Below, piece by piece: positions 52,125 to 61,818 of a stretch of DNA of 64,000 nt (the first letter of the stretch is position 1; every line of letters begins with the position of its first letter). The stretch covers positions 868,001 to 932,000 of the forward strand of contig JAWKLZ010000002.1 of the NCBI GenBank assembly GCA_041392475.1, read 5' to 3'. The position numbers were made by a program, and so were the translations under genes. A model generated the notes under the pieces. That model did no database searches and had not been told where the DNA came from. It was given only the letters and a program-made list of their open reading frames with translations. The stretch is from Chitinophagales bacterium (lineage in GTDB: Bacteria > Bacteroidota > Bacteroidia > Chitinophagales > UBA2359).

Positions 52125-52844
52125 TTATTGTTCATCGTTTTTCTTCAATTTCCATTCAATCTCTCGCTTGTGTTTGGTAGGATACTCCAATTGAAGCCAA
52201 CGTATATCCGACATCAAAGCTTTTACATCTTGTAGGGTTTCCAAACGATAGTAACCTCTAATGATGCCTTTTCTACCTACGAGTACAACTTGTTTGGGAT
52301 AAACCAATGTTTCTAAACGGGTAGAGTCGGTCAGTTTGGGAATGGGTAGGTGATACCCCTCACTTATTTGTTGGTATATATCGTCCTTTGTTCCTGTCAG
52401 CAAAAACCACTTATCACTCTCTATTTTGTACTGTTGCACCAATTTTTGAAGTCTGGCAAGTGTATCTATTAAAGGGGTGACGGTGTGCGCCAATAGCAAT
52501 ACTTCTTTATCGTCATCAAACTCTTCTTGAAACATTCGAAAGTACTCATTGATTTGTACAATCCTCTCCTCGTCTTGAGCCGTAAAAAAACTTACAATCA
52601 GCACCTTATCCTTTGCATCTTCTGATGTAAAAGATTTTCCAGTTTGAGTAGTGAAAGAAAAGTCTGGAATGGTATGCCACAAGGTATCATTCACTGAAAC
52701 CTTGTTGGGCTGTTGTGTATCTGCAGATAATGAAATGAACCGATGCAAGCGCTTGCGTTTAGGCATTTCTTGGTTGTCGAAGTAAAAATAAAATGCAAGG
52801 GGTATAAGAATTGCAATAATATATGCAAAGAAAGTTCTGTTCAT
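52125..52844 (-). CDS. Sco-like thioredoxin-fold protein without the copper-binding CxxxC
   Basis: 239 residues from the ATG at 52844 (MNRTFFAYI); a GTG seven codons upstream is less likely. One N-terminal membrane anchor, then a Sco1/SenC-type fold: IPDFSFTTQTGKSFTSED, VLIVSFFTAQDEERIVQINEYF, VLLLAHTVTPLIDTLARLQ, KWFLLTGTKDDIY, YPKQVVLVGRKGIIRGYY. The usual CxxxC is replaced by TAQDE and the C-terminal His before the last strands is absent, so copper binding by the standard residues is not possible. It may be a redox-inactive assembly scaffold for the oxidase. It is separated from subunit IV by a terminator-like hairpin. Confidence 0.8.
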   Translation of the reverse strand: MNRTFFAYIIAILIPLAFYFYFDNQEMPKRKRLHRFISLSADTQQPNKVSVNDTLWHTIPDFSFTTQTGKSFTSEDAKDKVLIVSFFTAQDEERIVQINEYFRMFQEEFDDDKEVLLLAHTVTPLIDTLARLQKLVQQYKIESDKWFLLTGTKDDIYQQISEGYHLPIPKLTDSTRLETLVYPKQVVLVGRKGIIRGYYRLETLQDVKALMSDIRWLQLEYPTKHKREIEWKLKKNDEQ

Positions 52845-52864
52845 CTTGATTTTTTTATAAAACA

Positions 52865-52908
52865 CAAAACGCTACCATTGGCGTAATAACCAAAATGATA
52901 GCGTTTTG
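52865..52908 (-). terminator. Terminator-like hairpin between oxidase subunit IV and the Sco-like gene
   Basis: CAAAACGCTA (52865-52874) pairs with TAGCGTTTTG (52899-52908), perfect 10 bp with inner CATT/AATG pairing; on the minus strand it is followed by a T-rich stretch (GTGTTTTA). It may end most transcripts of the oxidase operon and lower expression of the two genes after it. Confidence 0.6.
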
Positions 52909-52990
52909 TTTGTGCATTGTTGAATTAAATTAGAAATCAAGTAAAACTAACAATTTCTTGATTTTCATTTTATTTCAATGTTTATTTCTT

Positions 52991-53434
52991 TTAGTGATGA
53001 TCGCTGTCTCCATGTTCATCTGCACCATGAGCTCCATGTCCACCAGTATGTTTTTCAATTTTTGCAGGATCTTTCCATCCTTGTTCGATTTGTACATCCC
53101 ATCTTTGACGGTTGCCTTTCCATGCACTCCCTTCCCAAAGGAAAGCGACTATGAACCAAATCAAGAATATAGCAGGAGTCAAAATTGTCAATGCCAATGC
53201 ACGAAATTCATACCGCACGTGCATGAATTCTCCAACAATGAAAAATGCTTTCAACAAGCTCGCTGCAATAAAAAAACCATTCAACAAGAATTTTGAAGTT
53301 TCTGGACTAGTATAGTTCATCCAAAGCAAAGCAGCTGCTACTTCAACAATCGTAATAAGAGATAACCATGCAGTAGCTCTCCAAACAGCGTTTACTTGAC
53401 TTTTATATTGCTCTTCGGTAATATGATGTTCCAT
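52991..53434 (-). CDS. Cytochrome c oxidase subunit IV (prokaryotic type)
   Basis: 147 residues, three transmembrane helices (ATAWLSLITIVEVAAALLWM, LLNGFFIAASLLKAFFIVGE, LALTILTPAIFLIWFIVAFL) in the layout of COX4_pro proteins, with FMHVRYEFRALALTIL. The short hydrophilic ends are His-rich (GGHGAHGADEHGDSDHH at the C-terminus). It is a small structural subunit of the aa3-type oxidase. It lies 104 bp after the first subunit III gene in the operon. Confidence 0.88.
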   Translation of the reverse strand: MEHHITEEQYKSQVNAVWRATAWLSLITIVEVAAALLWMNYTSPETSKFLLNGFFIAASLLKAFFIVGEFMHVRYEFRALALTILTPAIFLIWFIVAFLWEGSAWKGNRQRWDVQIEQGWKDPAKIEKHTGGHGAHGADEHGDSDHH

Positions 53435-53538
53435 ATTATTGAGAATTGTTTTTATTTAATTGTTAAATTGCTAAACGGATACATATTAGACAAGGAGACT
53501 AAACCTTCCAATAGTTGTCTCAATGTATCTGTTAAATA

Positions 53539-54222
53539 CTACAAGAGGTAGAAGGCTAGGAATACGAACACCCAAACTAAATCTACAAAGTGCCAATACA
53601 AGCCTACTTTCTCTACCATTTCATAATGTCCTCTTCTATGAAAAACACCTTGTGATGCTTGTATCCAAATAATGATGTTCAGAACTACTCCACTGAATAC
53701 GTGGAAACCGTGAAATCCTGTAATTAAGAAGAACAACATTCCAAAAGCTTGAGGACCATAAGGATTCCACCACAAGGTAGTTCCTCCATGAATCAAGTGC
53801 ATCCATTCCCATGCTTGACAACCTAAGAAAGCAGCTCCACCTACAATACCCCAAAACATCCAGAACAAAACTCCGTCCTTATTCATCCTGTGTCCTTCTT
53901 GCACGGCACGAACTACAAATACACTGCTCAGAATCAGAATAAAAGTCATCAAACTCACAAATCCCAAAGGAACATTTGCCCCTTCCAAAAAAGGAAAAGC
54001 ATTGAATACCTTATTTGGATCTGCCCATTCAGGACTACTAAACCTAAGTGTTCCGTAAGAAATCAACAATGCTGAAAATGTAAAAGCATCTGATACCAAG
54101 AAATACCACATCATCAACTTACCATAGCTCACATTGAAGGGCGATTTACCTCCCCCCCAATTAGAACCATCCTCATGGACAGTGTGAGTTTCATGTGCTT
54201 TGGTCAATGTTTCTGCTGCCAT
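53539..54222 (-). CDS. ctaE: Cytochrome c oxidase subunit III (first copy)
   Basis: 227 residues, about six transmembrane helices. LMMWYFLVSDAFTFSALLISY, NVPLGFVSLMTFILILSSVF, GFHGFHVFSGVVLN with the His residues typical of subunit III, and GLYWHFVDLVWVFVFLAFYLL at the C-terminus. It belongs to the cytochrome c oxidase (not quinol oxidase) group by context with a CuA-bearing subunit II. A second, shorter subunit III-like gene lies just upstream in the operon. Confidence 0.92.
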   Translation of the reverse strand: MAAETLTKAHETHTVHEDGSNWGGGKSPFNVSYGKLMMWYFLVSDAFTFSALLISYGTLRFSSPEWADPNKVFNAFPFLEGANVPLGFVSLMTFILILSSVFVVRAVQEGHRMNKDGVLFWMFWGIVGGAAFLGCQAWEWMHLIHGGTTLWWNPYGPQAFGMLFFLITGFHGFHVFSGVVLNIIIWIQASQGVFHRRGHYEMVEKVGLYWHFVDLVWVFVFLAFYLL

Positions 54223-54302
54223 TAAGCTAATTTTTTATTTAAGGCGAATTTGAAGACAAAACTAATCTGTCTGCTTCTATTCTCCCTATTATTTATATTC
54301 TT

Positions 54303-54902
54303 TTATTGATAAAACTGAAAAAAGAAAAACAAATACACCCAAAGCACTCCTACAAAGTGCCAATAGGTAGAAAGTAATTCTATTCCAAGAAATTTTTCAG
54401 GTTTCATGTCTTCCATCAATTGCTCTACTGGATCTGCTTTTTTGAAAGTTTTGAAAAAGAAAATAGCCAAAAACAACAAACCACCGACAACATGTACCAC
54501 ATGTATTCCCGAAATCACATATAAGAATGCCCCTGAAGGATCATTTCCCTGCAAAATGATGCCAAAACTTGACAAAGCCAACCAGCCATAGTATTGCAAT
54601 ATGGCAAAGCCGATTCCGAGTAAAAACGTAAGTCCAATCATCTTTCGATAAAGCGATGCATTTCCTTTTTTAATGGCTCTTTCACCAATTATCAAAGTCA
54701 TACTGCTTAACAAGATAACTAAGGTACTTATCCAAAAAATATTGGGCAATATATAATCTGTCCAATTACCTTGTGCTTTGCGAACAATAAAAGCACTCGT
54801 TAGGCCTGCAAACATCATAATGATGCTGCCAAGTCCCAACCAAAGCCCAAATTTTTTGGGATGTATGCTCGATGTTCCTTTTTTCACAGACAATGTCGAC
54901 AT
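54303..54902 (-). CDS. Cytochrome c oxidase subunit III-like protein (second copy)
   Basis: 199 residues, about five transmembrane helices. KFGLWLGLGSIIMMFAGLTS, SGIHVVHVVGGLLFLAIFFF and LLSTYWHFVGVLWVYLFFFF carry the subunit III pattern. It is shorter and diverged from the neighbouring copy. Two subunit III genes side by side are common in Bacteroidota ACIII-oxidase operons, and both may be in the same enzyme. Confidence 0.9.
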   Translation of the reverse strand: MSTLSVKKGTSSIHPKKFGLWLGLGSIIMMFAGLTSAFIVRKAQGNWTDYILPNIFWISTLVILLSSMTLIIGERAIKKGNASLYRKMIGLTFLLGIGFAILQYYGWLALSSFGIILQGNDPSGAFLYVISGIHVVHVVGGLLFLAIFFFKTFKKADPVEQLMEDMKPEKFLGIELLSTYWHFVGVLWVYLFFFFQFYQ

Positions 54903-54976
54903 TCAATCAAAATTATTGATAAATATACTAAATATTTATCGTTTGAAAGCTCCATCTAAAGATAGAGCATTATTTT

Positions 54977-55885
54977 TTATAAGAAAAACAATCTATCCAA
55001 GACCATCACGGTTTGCAAAACAGGTAGATAAACAATGGACGCAAACATCAACTTCAATGCGGCTTTGTTGTCACATTCTTTATATAGATTGTACCCATAA
55101 TACAAAAACATAGTACCCAATACAATCGCAGCGATTATTGATACGATGCTTATCAAACCTATTGCATAAGGTGCAAAAGAAACGACTATCAAGGTAACAA
55201 TGTACAATATAATTTGAACTGCCGTATATTTATTTCTGCCATCGGAAGGTAACAGTTTATACCCTGCTTTCTCATATTCCTCTGCTCCAAGCCATCCTAT
55301 TGCCCAAAAATGTGGAAATTGCCACAAAAATTGAATACTAAATAGAACAGATGCCTCATAAGACCATAAGGAATTCGCTGCTACCCACCCAATTACAGGA
55401 GGTAAAGCACCTGGAATTGCTCCAACCAAAACTGCAATTGGAGAAACACGCTTTAGAGGCGTGTAAACAAAAGCATAACTGAATAAGGATATTGCCCCAA
55501 TTAGCGCAGCCGTAGTGTTGAATAAAAATCCCAAGATTAATAATCCTGTAATCCCAAAAAAACCTGCTACCAGTAATGCTTCAACTACACTCATTCTATT
55601 GGCTGCAAGTGGACGATTTGCAGTACGAACCATCAATTTATCATAATCTTTTTCAATGATTTGATTGATAGCATTTGCAGAACCCGTCACAAGAAAACCT
55701 GCCAAACCTAAAAAAAATAAGTCAATGAACAAAAAGTTGCCTCCAACAGCCAACAAATAACCAATAATTGCAGAGAAAACAACCGTTAAATTTAGGCGTA
55801 CTTTTACCAAAATCGAATAATCACTTATTTTTGATTTTAGAAAAGCAATGTATTGGTTAGAAGTAGCTTTTAAACTCGTAATCAT
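54977..55885 (-). CDS. ctaB: Protoheme IX farnesyltransferase (heme O synthase)
   Basis: 302 residues, UbiA-type with about eight transmembrane helices. It attaches a farnesyl group to heme b to make heme O for the oxidase. The prenyl-diphosphate site is the Asp-rich NAINQIIEKDYDKLMVRT (about 88-105) with NRPLAAN. YTPLKRVSPIAVLVGAIPGALPP is the second hallmark stretch. Location between subunit I and the subunit III genes is the usual arrangement. Confidence 0.95.
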   Translation of the reverse strand: MITSLKATSNQYIAFLKSKISDYSILVKVRLNLTVVFSAIIGYLLAVGGNFLFIDLFFLGLAGFLVTGSANAINQIIEKDYDKLMVRTANRPLAANRMSVVEALLVAGFFGITGLLILGFLFNTTAALIGAISLFSYAFVYTPLKRVSPIAVLVGAIPGALPPVIGWVAANSLWSYEASVLFSIQFLWQFPHFWAIGWLGAEEYEKAGYKLLPSDGRNKYTAVQIILYIVTLIVVSFAPYAIGLISIVSIIAAIVLGTMFLYYGYNLYKECDNKAALKLMFASIVYLPVLQTVMVLDRLFFL

Positions 55886-55922
55886 CTTTATGCCGATTGT
55901 TTAATTTTCTACTATACTAAAT

Positions 55923-57776
55923 CTAATGGCTTGCTTCCGTCACCTTTAATCCTTGTGCTCGCATTTCATCATCCGATACTGTTTGAGGTATGAACTCATG
56001 GTCATCTTTTCCATAGTCATATGCCCATCGGTGAACATGAGGAATAGGTCCAACCCAATTACCATGCCCTGGCTCTATTGGAGTTGTCCACTCCAATGTA
56101 TTGGATTTCCATGGATTCAAACTTGTCATTTTCTTACCTTTTACAGCACTGTAAAAGAAATTGATAACAAATAAGAACTGAGCAAAGAAAACGATGATTG
56201 CAGCTACGGTAATGAATACTTTCAAGTCACCATACACATCGAAGGTTTGAAAATATTCCAAACTATAATAACGACGTGGTACACCTGTCATTCCTTGATA
56301 GTGCATGGGCCAAAAAATACAATAACTACCGATAAAAGTAATCCAAAAGTGAACATACCCAAGTGTGTTATTCATCATTCGCCCATTGAATAACTTAGGA
56401 AACCAGTGATATACTCCAGCTAATAGTCCAAATCCTCCTGCCAATCCCATTACAATATGGAAGTGGGCAGTTACAAAATAGGTATCATGCAACACAATAT
56501 CTAAAGCAGAGTTTCCTAAATAAATTCCTGTCAAACCACCTGAAATGAATAAGGATACAAATCCTATGGCAAACAACATGGCTGGTGTGAAATTAATACT
56601 TCCTCGCCAAATCGTTCCTATCCAGTTGAATACCTTAATCGCAGAAGGTACTGCAATCAATAAGGTAAACAATACAAAGATAGATGCTGCAAATGGATTC
56701 AAGCCTGAAATGAACATGTGATGCGCCCATACCAAGAATGCCAATACAGTAATCGCTAAGATGGAAAGCACCATCGCTTTGTAACCAAAAATTGGCTTTT
56801 TAGAGTTGGTGGCTAATATTTCTGAAACCATACCCATTGCAGGTAAGATGATGATGTATACCTCAGGGTGTCCTAAGAACCAGAATAGATGCTGATATAA
56901 AATAGGACTTCCACCTTGCAATACTTCACCAGCTACATTTGTCAATGGAGCACCTGCAATGTAGATGTCTGACAAGTAGAAACTTGTTCCCATTCCTCTA
57001 TCAAACAACAATAAAATCATGGAAGACAATAATACAGGGAAAGACAAAACACCTAGTATCGCTGTAAAGAAAAATGCCCATATAGTCAAAGGTAAACGCA
57101 TCATTGTCATACCTTTGGTACGCATATTCAATACAGTAGTAATATAGTTCAACCCTCCCAATAAAGAAGAAATAATGAACAATGACATACTTAAAATCCA
57201 ATACGTCATACCTGCCCCCGAGCCTTGGTCTGCTTGTGGCAAAGCACTTAAAGGAGGATAAGCAGTCCAACCACCTCCAAATGGACCAGTTTCAATGAAC
57301 AAAGAAATGAACATAACTACTCCGGCACTAAAAAAGAACCAATAGGAAAGCATGTTCAAAAACGGAGAAGCCATATCCCTTGCACCACATTGAAGTGGAA
57401 TCAATAAGTTACTAAATGTTCCACTCAATCCGGCTGTCAATACAAAGAATACCATCACCGTTCCGTGTATAGTAACCAATGAATAGTAACCAGATGGAGT
57501 TAAAATCCCTCCTTCAGCCCATTTACCCAGCAATGTTTCCATAATAGGAAATGCTTCGTTAGGCCAAGCCAATTGTAAACGGAAAAGTACTGACATCAAT
57601 ACACCCAAAAACGACCAGAATATTCCCGTTATCAAAAATTGACGGGCAATCATCTTATGGTCTTGACTAAAGATGTATTTGGAAATAAACGATTCCTTAT
57701 GATGATGCTCATCGTGATGATCATCATGATCATGCACAACAATTTCGTGATGAAGTTTTATATCAGTAACAGCCAT
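55923..57776 (-). CDS. ctaD: Cytochrome c oxidase subunit I
   Basis: 617 residues, about 12 transmembrane helices plus a His-rich N-terminal tail (HDHDDHHDEHHHKE, about residues 15-28). It holds heme a and the heme a3-CuB centre. WFLGHPEVYIIILPAMG contains the CuB-binding His and cross-linked Tyr; LVWAHHMFISGL gives two more CuB His; DTYFVTAHFHIVMG has the axial heme His. The HPEVY and YFVTAHFH set marks a type A heme-copper oxidase. It reduces O2 to water and pumps protons. Confidence 0.97.
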   Translation of the reverse strand: MAVTDIKLHHEIVVHDHDDHHDEHHHKESFISKYIFSQDHKMIARQFLITGIFWSFLGVLMSVLFRLQLAWPNEAFPIMETLLGKWAEGGILTPSGYYSLVTIHGTVMVFFVLTAGLSGTFSNLLIPLQCGARDMASPFLNMLSYWFFFSAGVVMFISLFIETGPFGGGWTAYPPLSALPQADQGSGAGMTYWILSMSLFIISSLLGGLNYITTVLNMRTKGMTMMRLPLTIWAFFFTAILGVLSFPVLLSSMILLLFDRGMGTSFYLSDIYIAGAPLTNVAGEVLQGGSPILYQHLFWFLGHPEVYIIILPAMGMVSEILATNSKKPIFGYKAMVLSILAITVLAFLVWAHHMFISGLNPFAASIFVLFTLLIAVPSAIKVFNWIGTIWRGSINFTPAMLFAIGFVSLFISGGLTGIYLGNSALDIVLHDTYFVTAHFHIVMGLAGGFGLLAGVYHWFPKLFNGRMMNNTLGYVHFWITFIGSYCIFWPMHYQGMTGVPRRYYSLEYFQTFDVYGDLKVFITVAAIIVFFAQFLFVINFFYSAVKGKKMTSLNPWKSNTLEWTTPIEPGHGNWVGPIPHVHRWAYDYGKDDHEFIPQTVSDDEMRAQGLKVTEASH

Positions 57777-57892
57777 AAGGGACTATATTATTTGTATTTC
57801 GAGAAGATATATTCTCAAATATTGTTAAATAAAGTTTTCAATCTTAGATTATTGCTTCAATAGCACACAAGTACATTGAAGTGTATTAAAAG

Positions 57893-58939
57893 CTAAAGAC
57901 TTGAAATGTCTTTTTCTTCTACTTCTGGCATTTCTTCTTCTGCCATGTTATCCGATTTGTTTTCTAATTTATCCAAGCCCAACTGCTTGTAAGTAGGTTG
58001 TTGTTCTTTGAACCAAGCCTCATATTCTTCTTCGGTTTCTACAATCACAACCTTACGCATGTTGAAGTGAGCTTGACCACAAAGTTCCGCACAAGCCAGT
58101 TCATAGTTGAAATCAGGGCCAAAAGTTTCTCGCATTTCAGCAGTTGTTTTAGTTGGGGTAAACCAAAACTGTGTAGGAATACCAGGAACACAATCCATTT
58201 TCACCCTAAAGTGAGGCAAATAGAAACTGTGTAGAACGTCCAAAGCATTCAGTTTGAAGACTACAGGTTTACCAATAGGTAAGTGTATTTCATTTGAAAC
58301 AAAATCATCCTTGTTGGCAGCATCTGTCCAATCTTGTCCTATTGCATTATCAGAACCTATAAGTCGAATATTTTTTACACCAAGTTCATTATCTTCACCA
58401 GAATACCTTATCGTCCAAAAGAATTGTTGTGCAGTAGCCTCTACAACTATCGCTTCTGTTGGATGAGGGCCTGTAATTTTGAACCAATTTCTGATTCCTT
58501 CATACACTAATAGAATCATCACAATTGCAGGAATTACTGTCCAAATCAACTCCAATTTATTATTGTGAGAGTAATAGTATGACTTTCTCCCTTTCTCTTT
58601 CTTGTATTTGAAAGTAAAATAAAATAAGGCGATGTGAGTCATGACAAATACAGGAACAGTAACGACCAATGTCCATTGGAACATACTTCTCAACCAAGCA
58701 CCATGCTCAGAAGATGGATAAGGTAGATAAGCGTCTCTGAACCAATATGCAGAATAAAATGAGCCTATCAAACCTGCAATTAAAAATAGCATGAATAAGG
58801 CAGCATTTATTTTATTAGACCCTTCCATTGCTTTTTCTTCATCCTTCAATATCGAAATAAATTCACTTGCTTTTGATATTTGAAAGAGAATGATAAGCAC
58901 CAGAACTATTGTAAAAATACCTAAGGCTGTTGCAGACAT
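57893..58939 (-). CDS. ctaC: Cytochrome c oxidase subunit II
   Basis: 348 residues. Three hydrophobic helices (about 4-21, 47-64, 90-110 region) precede the periplasmic CuA cupredoxin domain. CuA ligands are in LNALDVLHSFYLPHFRVKMD (His) and ELACAELCGQAHFNMRKV (two Cys, His, Met). YKKEKGRKSYYYSHNNKLELIW leads into the third helix. The C-terminal tail is acidic (EEEMPEVEEKDIS). It takes electrons from cytochrome c or from the ActE heme of the adjacent complex. Confidence 0.96.
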   Translation of the reverse strand: MSATALGIFTIVLVLIILFQISKASEFISILKDEEKAMEGSNKINAALFMLFLIAGLIGSFYSAYWFRDAYLPYPSSEHGAWLRSMFQWTLVVTVPVFVMTHIALFYFTFKYKKEKGRKSYYYSHNNKLELIWTVIPAIVMILLVYEGIRNWFKITGPHPTEAIVVEATAQQFFWTIRYSGEDNELGVKNIRLIGSDNAIGQDWTDAANKDDFVSNEIHLPIGKPVVFKLNALDVLHSFYLPHFRVKMDCVPGIPTQFWFTPTKTTAEMRETFGPDFNYELACAELCGQAHFNMRKVVIVETEEEYEAWFKEQQPTYKQLGLDKLENKSDNMAEEEMPEVEEKDISSL

Positions 58940-59121
58940 AATATAAATAGTTAATCGTTTTTACTTTCTAAAATCTGTTGCGAATAAACACGAAGGTACA
59001 ACAAATGTTCAAGTAAAAATGTGATAAAAATCACGGTAACCCTTTCATTTGTTGCGAAATATCAATATTGTTTAGCTAAAACGCAACTTTAAATAACAAA
59101 CATTCAACAAAAAATTGCTCA

Positions 59122-60309
59122 CTATGTATGGTGCAATACACTTTCTCTATAAAATGGATGTCCCTCTGCTTTTAGTGCAGCTTTTGATAGTGTAGTAAAC
59201 ACTACGTACAAAAATATTCCTGCAAAAAACAGTCCGATACCAATTTCTAATGCTCCAATCGACGCAGGAGCCATGTTGTTTTCTTTTAAAGCAGCAGGCA
59301 TCATCATTTGGTAGAAATCCATCCAATGTCCAATAATAATTGCACATGCGAGGACTCTCATTACAGTATAAGTCCTTTTTGCTTTTCGTGTAATCAATAT
59401 AAAGAAAGGTGCAATAAAATTCAAGGCAAAAGCAATATACATCGTCAAAGGATAATACTCTGCACGAAGTTTGAAATAACCTGTCTCTTCTGGAATATTA
59501 GCATACCAAATCAACATAAACTGTGAAAAGAACAAATATGCCCATGCAATACTGAAGGCAAACATAAATTTACCTATATCATGCAAGTGTTCATCTGTGA
59601 CTTCTTTCAAGTAGCCTTGTTCCTTCAAGTACATAATCAACAGGGACAAGATAGCACAACTCGTTACGAAGGCGCTGATGAAGTTGTACCAACCCCACAA
59701 GGTACTGTACCAATGTGGTTGAACAGACATGGTATAATCCCATGATGCAGTTGAGCTTGAAATAGCAAATACAAACAAAAATCCAGCCGCATATACTTTA
59801 CTCTTTTCGTATAAAGCAATACTCGGATTCAAATCATTTGCCAAAGAATTTTTTCTCAGTAACCAAGTAAACCCACACCATAAGCCCAAATAAGCCGCAG
59901 TCCTTATCCAAAAGAATGTAGTATTCAAATAGGGAGATTTTCCAGCCAATAAATCTAAGGGATCATGAGCTGCTGCGCCAGGCTGTGCCCAGTGATAAAT
60001 AGATTGCATCCCCAATGCCAAAATAATCACAGTGAAAATAGCCCCTACATAAATGTAGTTTGCCATTGCTTCCGAAACTCTTCTCAATAGAATGTACCAT
60101 CCTCCCCAGCCCACAGTATGGGCGGAAATGAAGAACATGGAGGTTAATGCAATCATCAAAAAGAATACGTTATTATACATGAAAGCAGTGGCAATCCTTG
60201 TAGGATTCTCCAAATTGGTAAATACCCCGAACAACATTAACAACAAGCCAATGCCAATGAGTATGAAACTATACTTCTTCTCCTTACTTGAAAAGGTAAA
60301 ACTTTCCAT
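59122..60309 (-). CDS. actF: Alternative complex III, quinone-binding membrane subunit ActF
   Basis: 395 residues, about ten transmembrane helices (ILIGIGLLLMLFGVFTN, NVFFLMIALTSMFFISAHTV, LFFAGIFLYVVFTTL). GWGGWYILLRR, the quinone-site-like WAQPGAAAHDPLDLL and WYSTLWGWYNFISAFVTSCA fit the ActF / ActC-like NrfD group. It oxidises menaquinol in ACIII. It follows actE with 37 bp and precedes ctaC with 182 bp. Confidence 0.9.
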   Translation of the reverse strand: MESFTFSSKEKKYSFILIGIGLLLMLFGVFTNLENPTRIATAFMYNNVFFLMIALTSMFFISAHTVGWGGWYILLRRVSEAMANYIYVGAIFTVIILALGMQSIYHWAQPGAAAHDPLDLLAGKSPYLNTTFFWIRTAAYLGLWCGFTWLLRKNSLANDLNPSIALYEKSKVYAAGFLFVFAISSSTASWDYTMSVQPHWYSTLWGWYNFISAFVTSCAILSLLIMYLKEQGYLKEVTDEHLHDIGKFMFAFSIAWAYLFFSQFMLIWYANIPEETGYFKLRAEYYPLTMYIAFALNFIAPFFILITRKAKRTYTVMRVLACAIIIGHWMDFYQMMMPAALKENNMAPASIGALEIGIGLFFAGIFLYVVFTTLSKAALKAEGHPFYRESVLHHT

Positions 60310-60346
60310 GAAAATGATATTATTTAATTACTTTAAATTCTGTTCT

Positions 60347-61090
60347 TTATTCTCCGCCAGCCGCAGCATCTGTAGCAGTTGCATCTGTGGCAGCATCAGT
60401 AGTTTCACTAGCTGCTTCTTTTGTAGGAATAGGGCTATTACCCAGAGCTACTTTATAAGCATCATCTAAAGAAACCTTATAATCTTTTTCAATTTGCTTG
60501 GCTTGCATACTTTTGATGTAAGCAATCACATTCCATCTTTCTTCTTTGGTCAATTGAGAAGCATAAGAACCCATCAAGTTTTTACCATAATGTACAGAAT
60601 GAAACATCTTTCCTTCTGGTAATACCAAAATATCTTCTCTAAAATAAGAAGGCGGAGGTGCAGGATAAGCACCATTCTTTACGATAGATCCGTCTGCTTT
60701 TCCACCTGCTCCGTGACAAACTGCACAGTTGATTTCGTAAGCCACTTTACCTTCCTTCAAGACAGTTTCACTACGTCTATCCAGAGGGCTGACCAATTCT
60801 TGTCCCGCACGCTCGTATCCCTCTGCCGTATTTTCGAAGTAATAAGGCACATATCCACGGGCAACTGTTCCTGCAACAGGCTTTAAGGCTGCTTGATTAT
60901 TAGGAAACAATTGTACCGAATCTCCATCTATTATTACAGTACGTCCTTCGACATAAGGTTCGTAAGCCTTTGAATGTGTCATATCAGGCATATATTCTCT
61001 CCCCGTAAAGTCGCCGCTGGATTGACAAGCCCCCAAAAAATAGGCAGCAATGGAAGTTAATAGTATAATTAAAAAATCGCGTTTATGCAT
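60347..61090 (-). CDS. actE: Alternative complex III monoheme cytochrome c subunit ActE
   Basis: 247 residues, a lipoprotein (AAYFLGAC, Cys21). The heme motif is CAVCHGAGGKADG (about 117-121), with a Met ligand candidate in GKNLMGSYASQL. The C-terminal tail is Ala/Thr-rich (AASETTDAATDATATDAAAG), low complexity. It carries electrons from ACIII to the oxidase. It sits 26 bp after actD. Confidence 0.92.
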   Translation of the reverse strand: MHKRDFLIILLTSIAAYFLGACQSSGDFTGREYMPDMTHSKAYEPYVEGRTVIIDGDSVQLFPNNQAALKPVAGTVARGYVPYYFENTAEGYERAGQELVSPLDRRSETVLKEGKVAYEINCAVCHGAGGKADGSIVKNGAYPAPPPSYFREDILVLPEGKMFHSVHYGKNLMGSYASQLTKEERWNVIAYIKSMQAKQIEKDYKVSLDDAYKVALGNSPIPTKEAASETTDAATDATATDAAAGGE

Positions 61091-61116
61091 TATATCAGCT
61101 ATTTTTTTAAATTTTC

Positions 61117-61719
61117 TTAATGGTGGTGCAAAAACTTTTCTTCTAAATGATGGAGGTCATCATGCTGCTTGAAAAGATTCGTATGTAATTCATTCTTCAA
61201 AGACACAGATCGCACTTCAATTGCCCCATAACTTTTCAACAATGAAGCAATTTGCTCTTTATCCTTATCCGTGTGATACTGTTTCATATCAAAAACCATT
61301 GCAAAACGATCATCCGTAGTTCTTGGATCCATCACCTCTACCTCTCTGAAAATAGACAGATGATTCCTCAAATAATAAATCACGACCATTCCAATAGCAG
61401 CAAATAGTACAGTCAATTCAAAGGTAATCGGCACCCAAGAAGGAGCAGAAAAGAAAGGCTTACCGCCTACAATGATAGGCCAATCTACTGCGGAAATAAA
61501 AGACATTCCTCCAATTGCAGTCAGCGTACCACAAGCGCCTATGATAAAGCCTGCTGTATGTAATCGGGTTTCTTGCAATCCCATTGCTTCATCCAATCCG
61601 TGAACAGGAAAAGGAGTAAACACTTCTCGCATTTGATAGCCCGCCTTTCGCATTTTTACAGTTGCTTTCACCAAAGGCTCTTCATCATCGAAAAAACCCA
61701 CTAAATATTTATGTTCCAT
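61117..61719 (-). CDS. actD: Alternative complex III subunit ActD (DUF3341)
   Basis: 200 residues from ATG 61719 (MEHKYLVGFFDDE). The start 28 codons further up is a low-complexity spacer and is not used. Two transmembrane helices (AGFIIGACGTLTAIGGMSFI and VPITFELTVLFAAIGMVVIY) face each other across a short loop. VFTPFPVHGLDEAMGL and DDRFAMVFDM match DUF3341. It is a structural subunit with no cofactors. Confidence 0.92.
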   Translation of the reverse strand: MEHKYLVGFFDDEEPLVKATVKMRKAGYQMREVFTPFPVHGLDEAMGLQETRLHTAGFIIGACGTLTAIGGMSFISAVDWPIIVGGKPFFSAPSWVPITFELTVLFAAIGMVVIYYLRNHLSIFREVEVMDPRTTDDRFAMVFDMKQYHTDKDKEQIASLLKSYGAIEVRSVSLKNELHTNLFKQHDDLHHLEEKFLHHH

Positions 61720-61818
61720 ATTACTGAAATTTGATCTAAATTGTTTGATTGCTACATTGTTATGATTGTTGATTAAATCCACAACCAATAACAATTTAAC
61801 CATTCAGCCATTCAACAA

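Noticed and set aside
61720..61803. 28-codon N-terminal extension of actD
   Set aside because: Low-complexity AT-rich spacer; ActD proteins begin near MEHKYLVGFFDDE.
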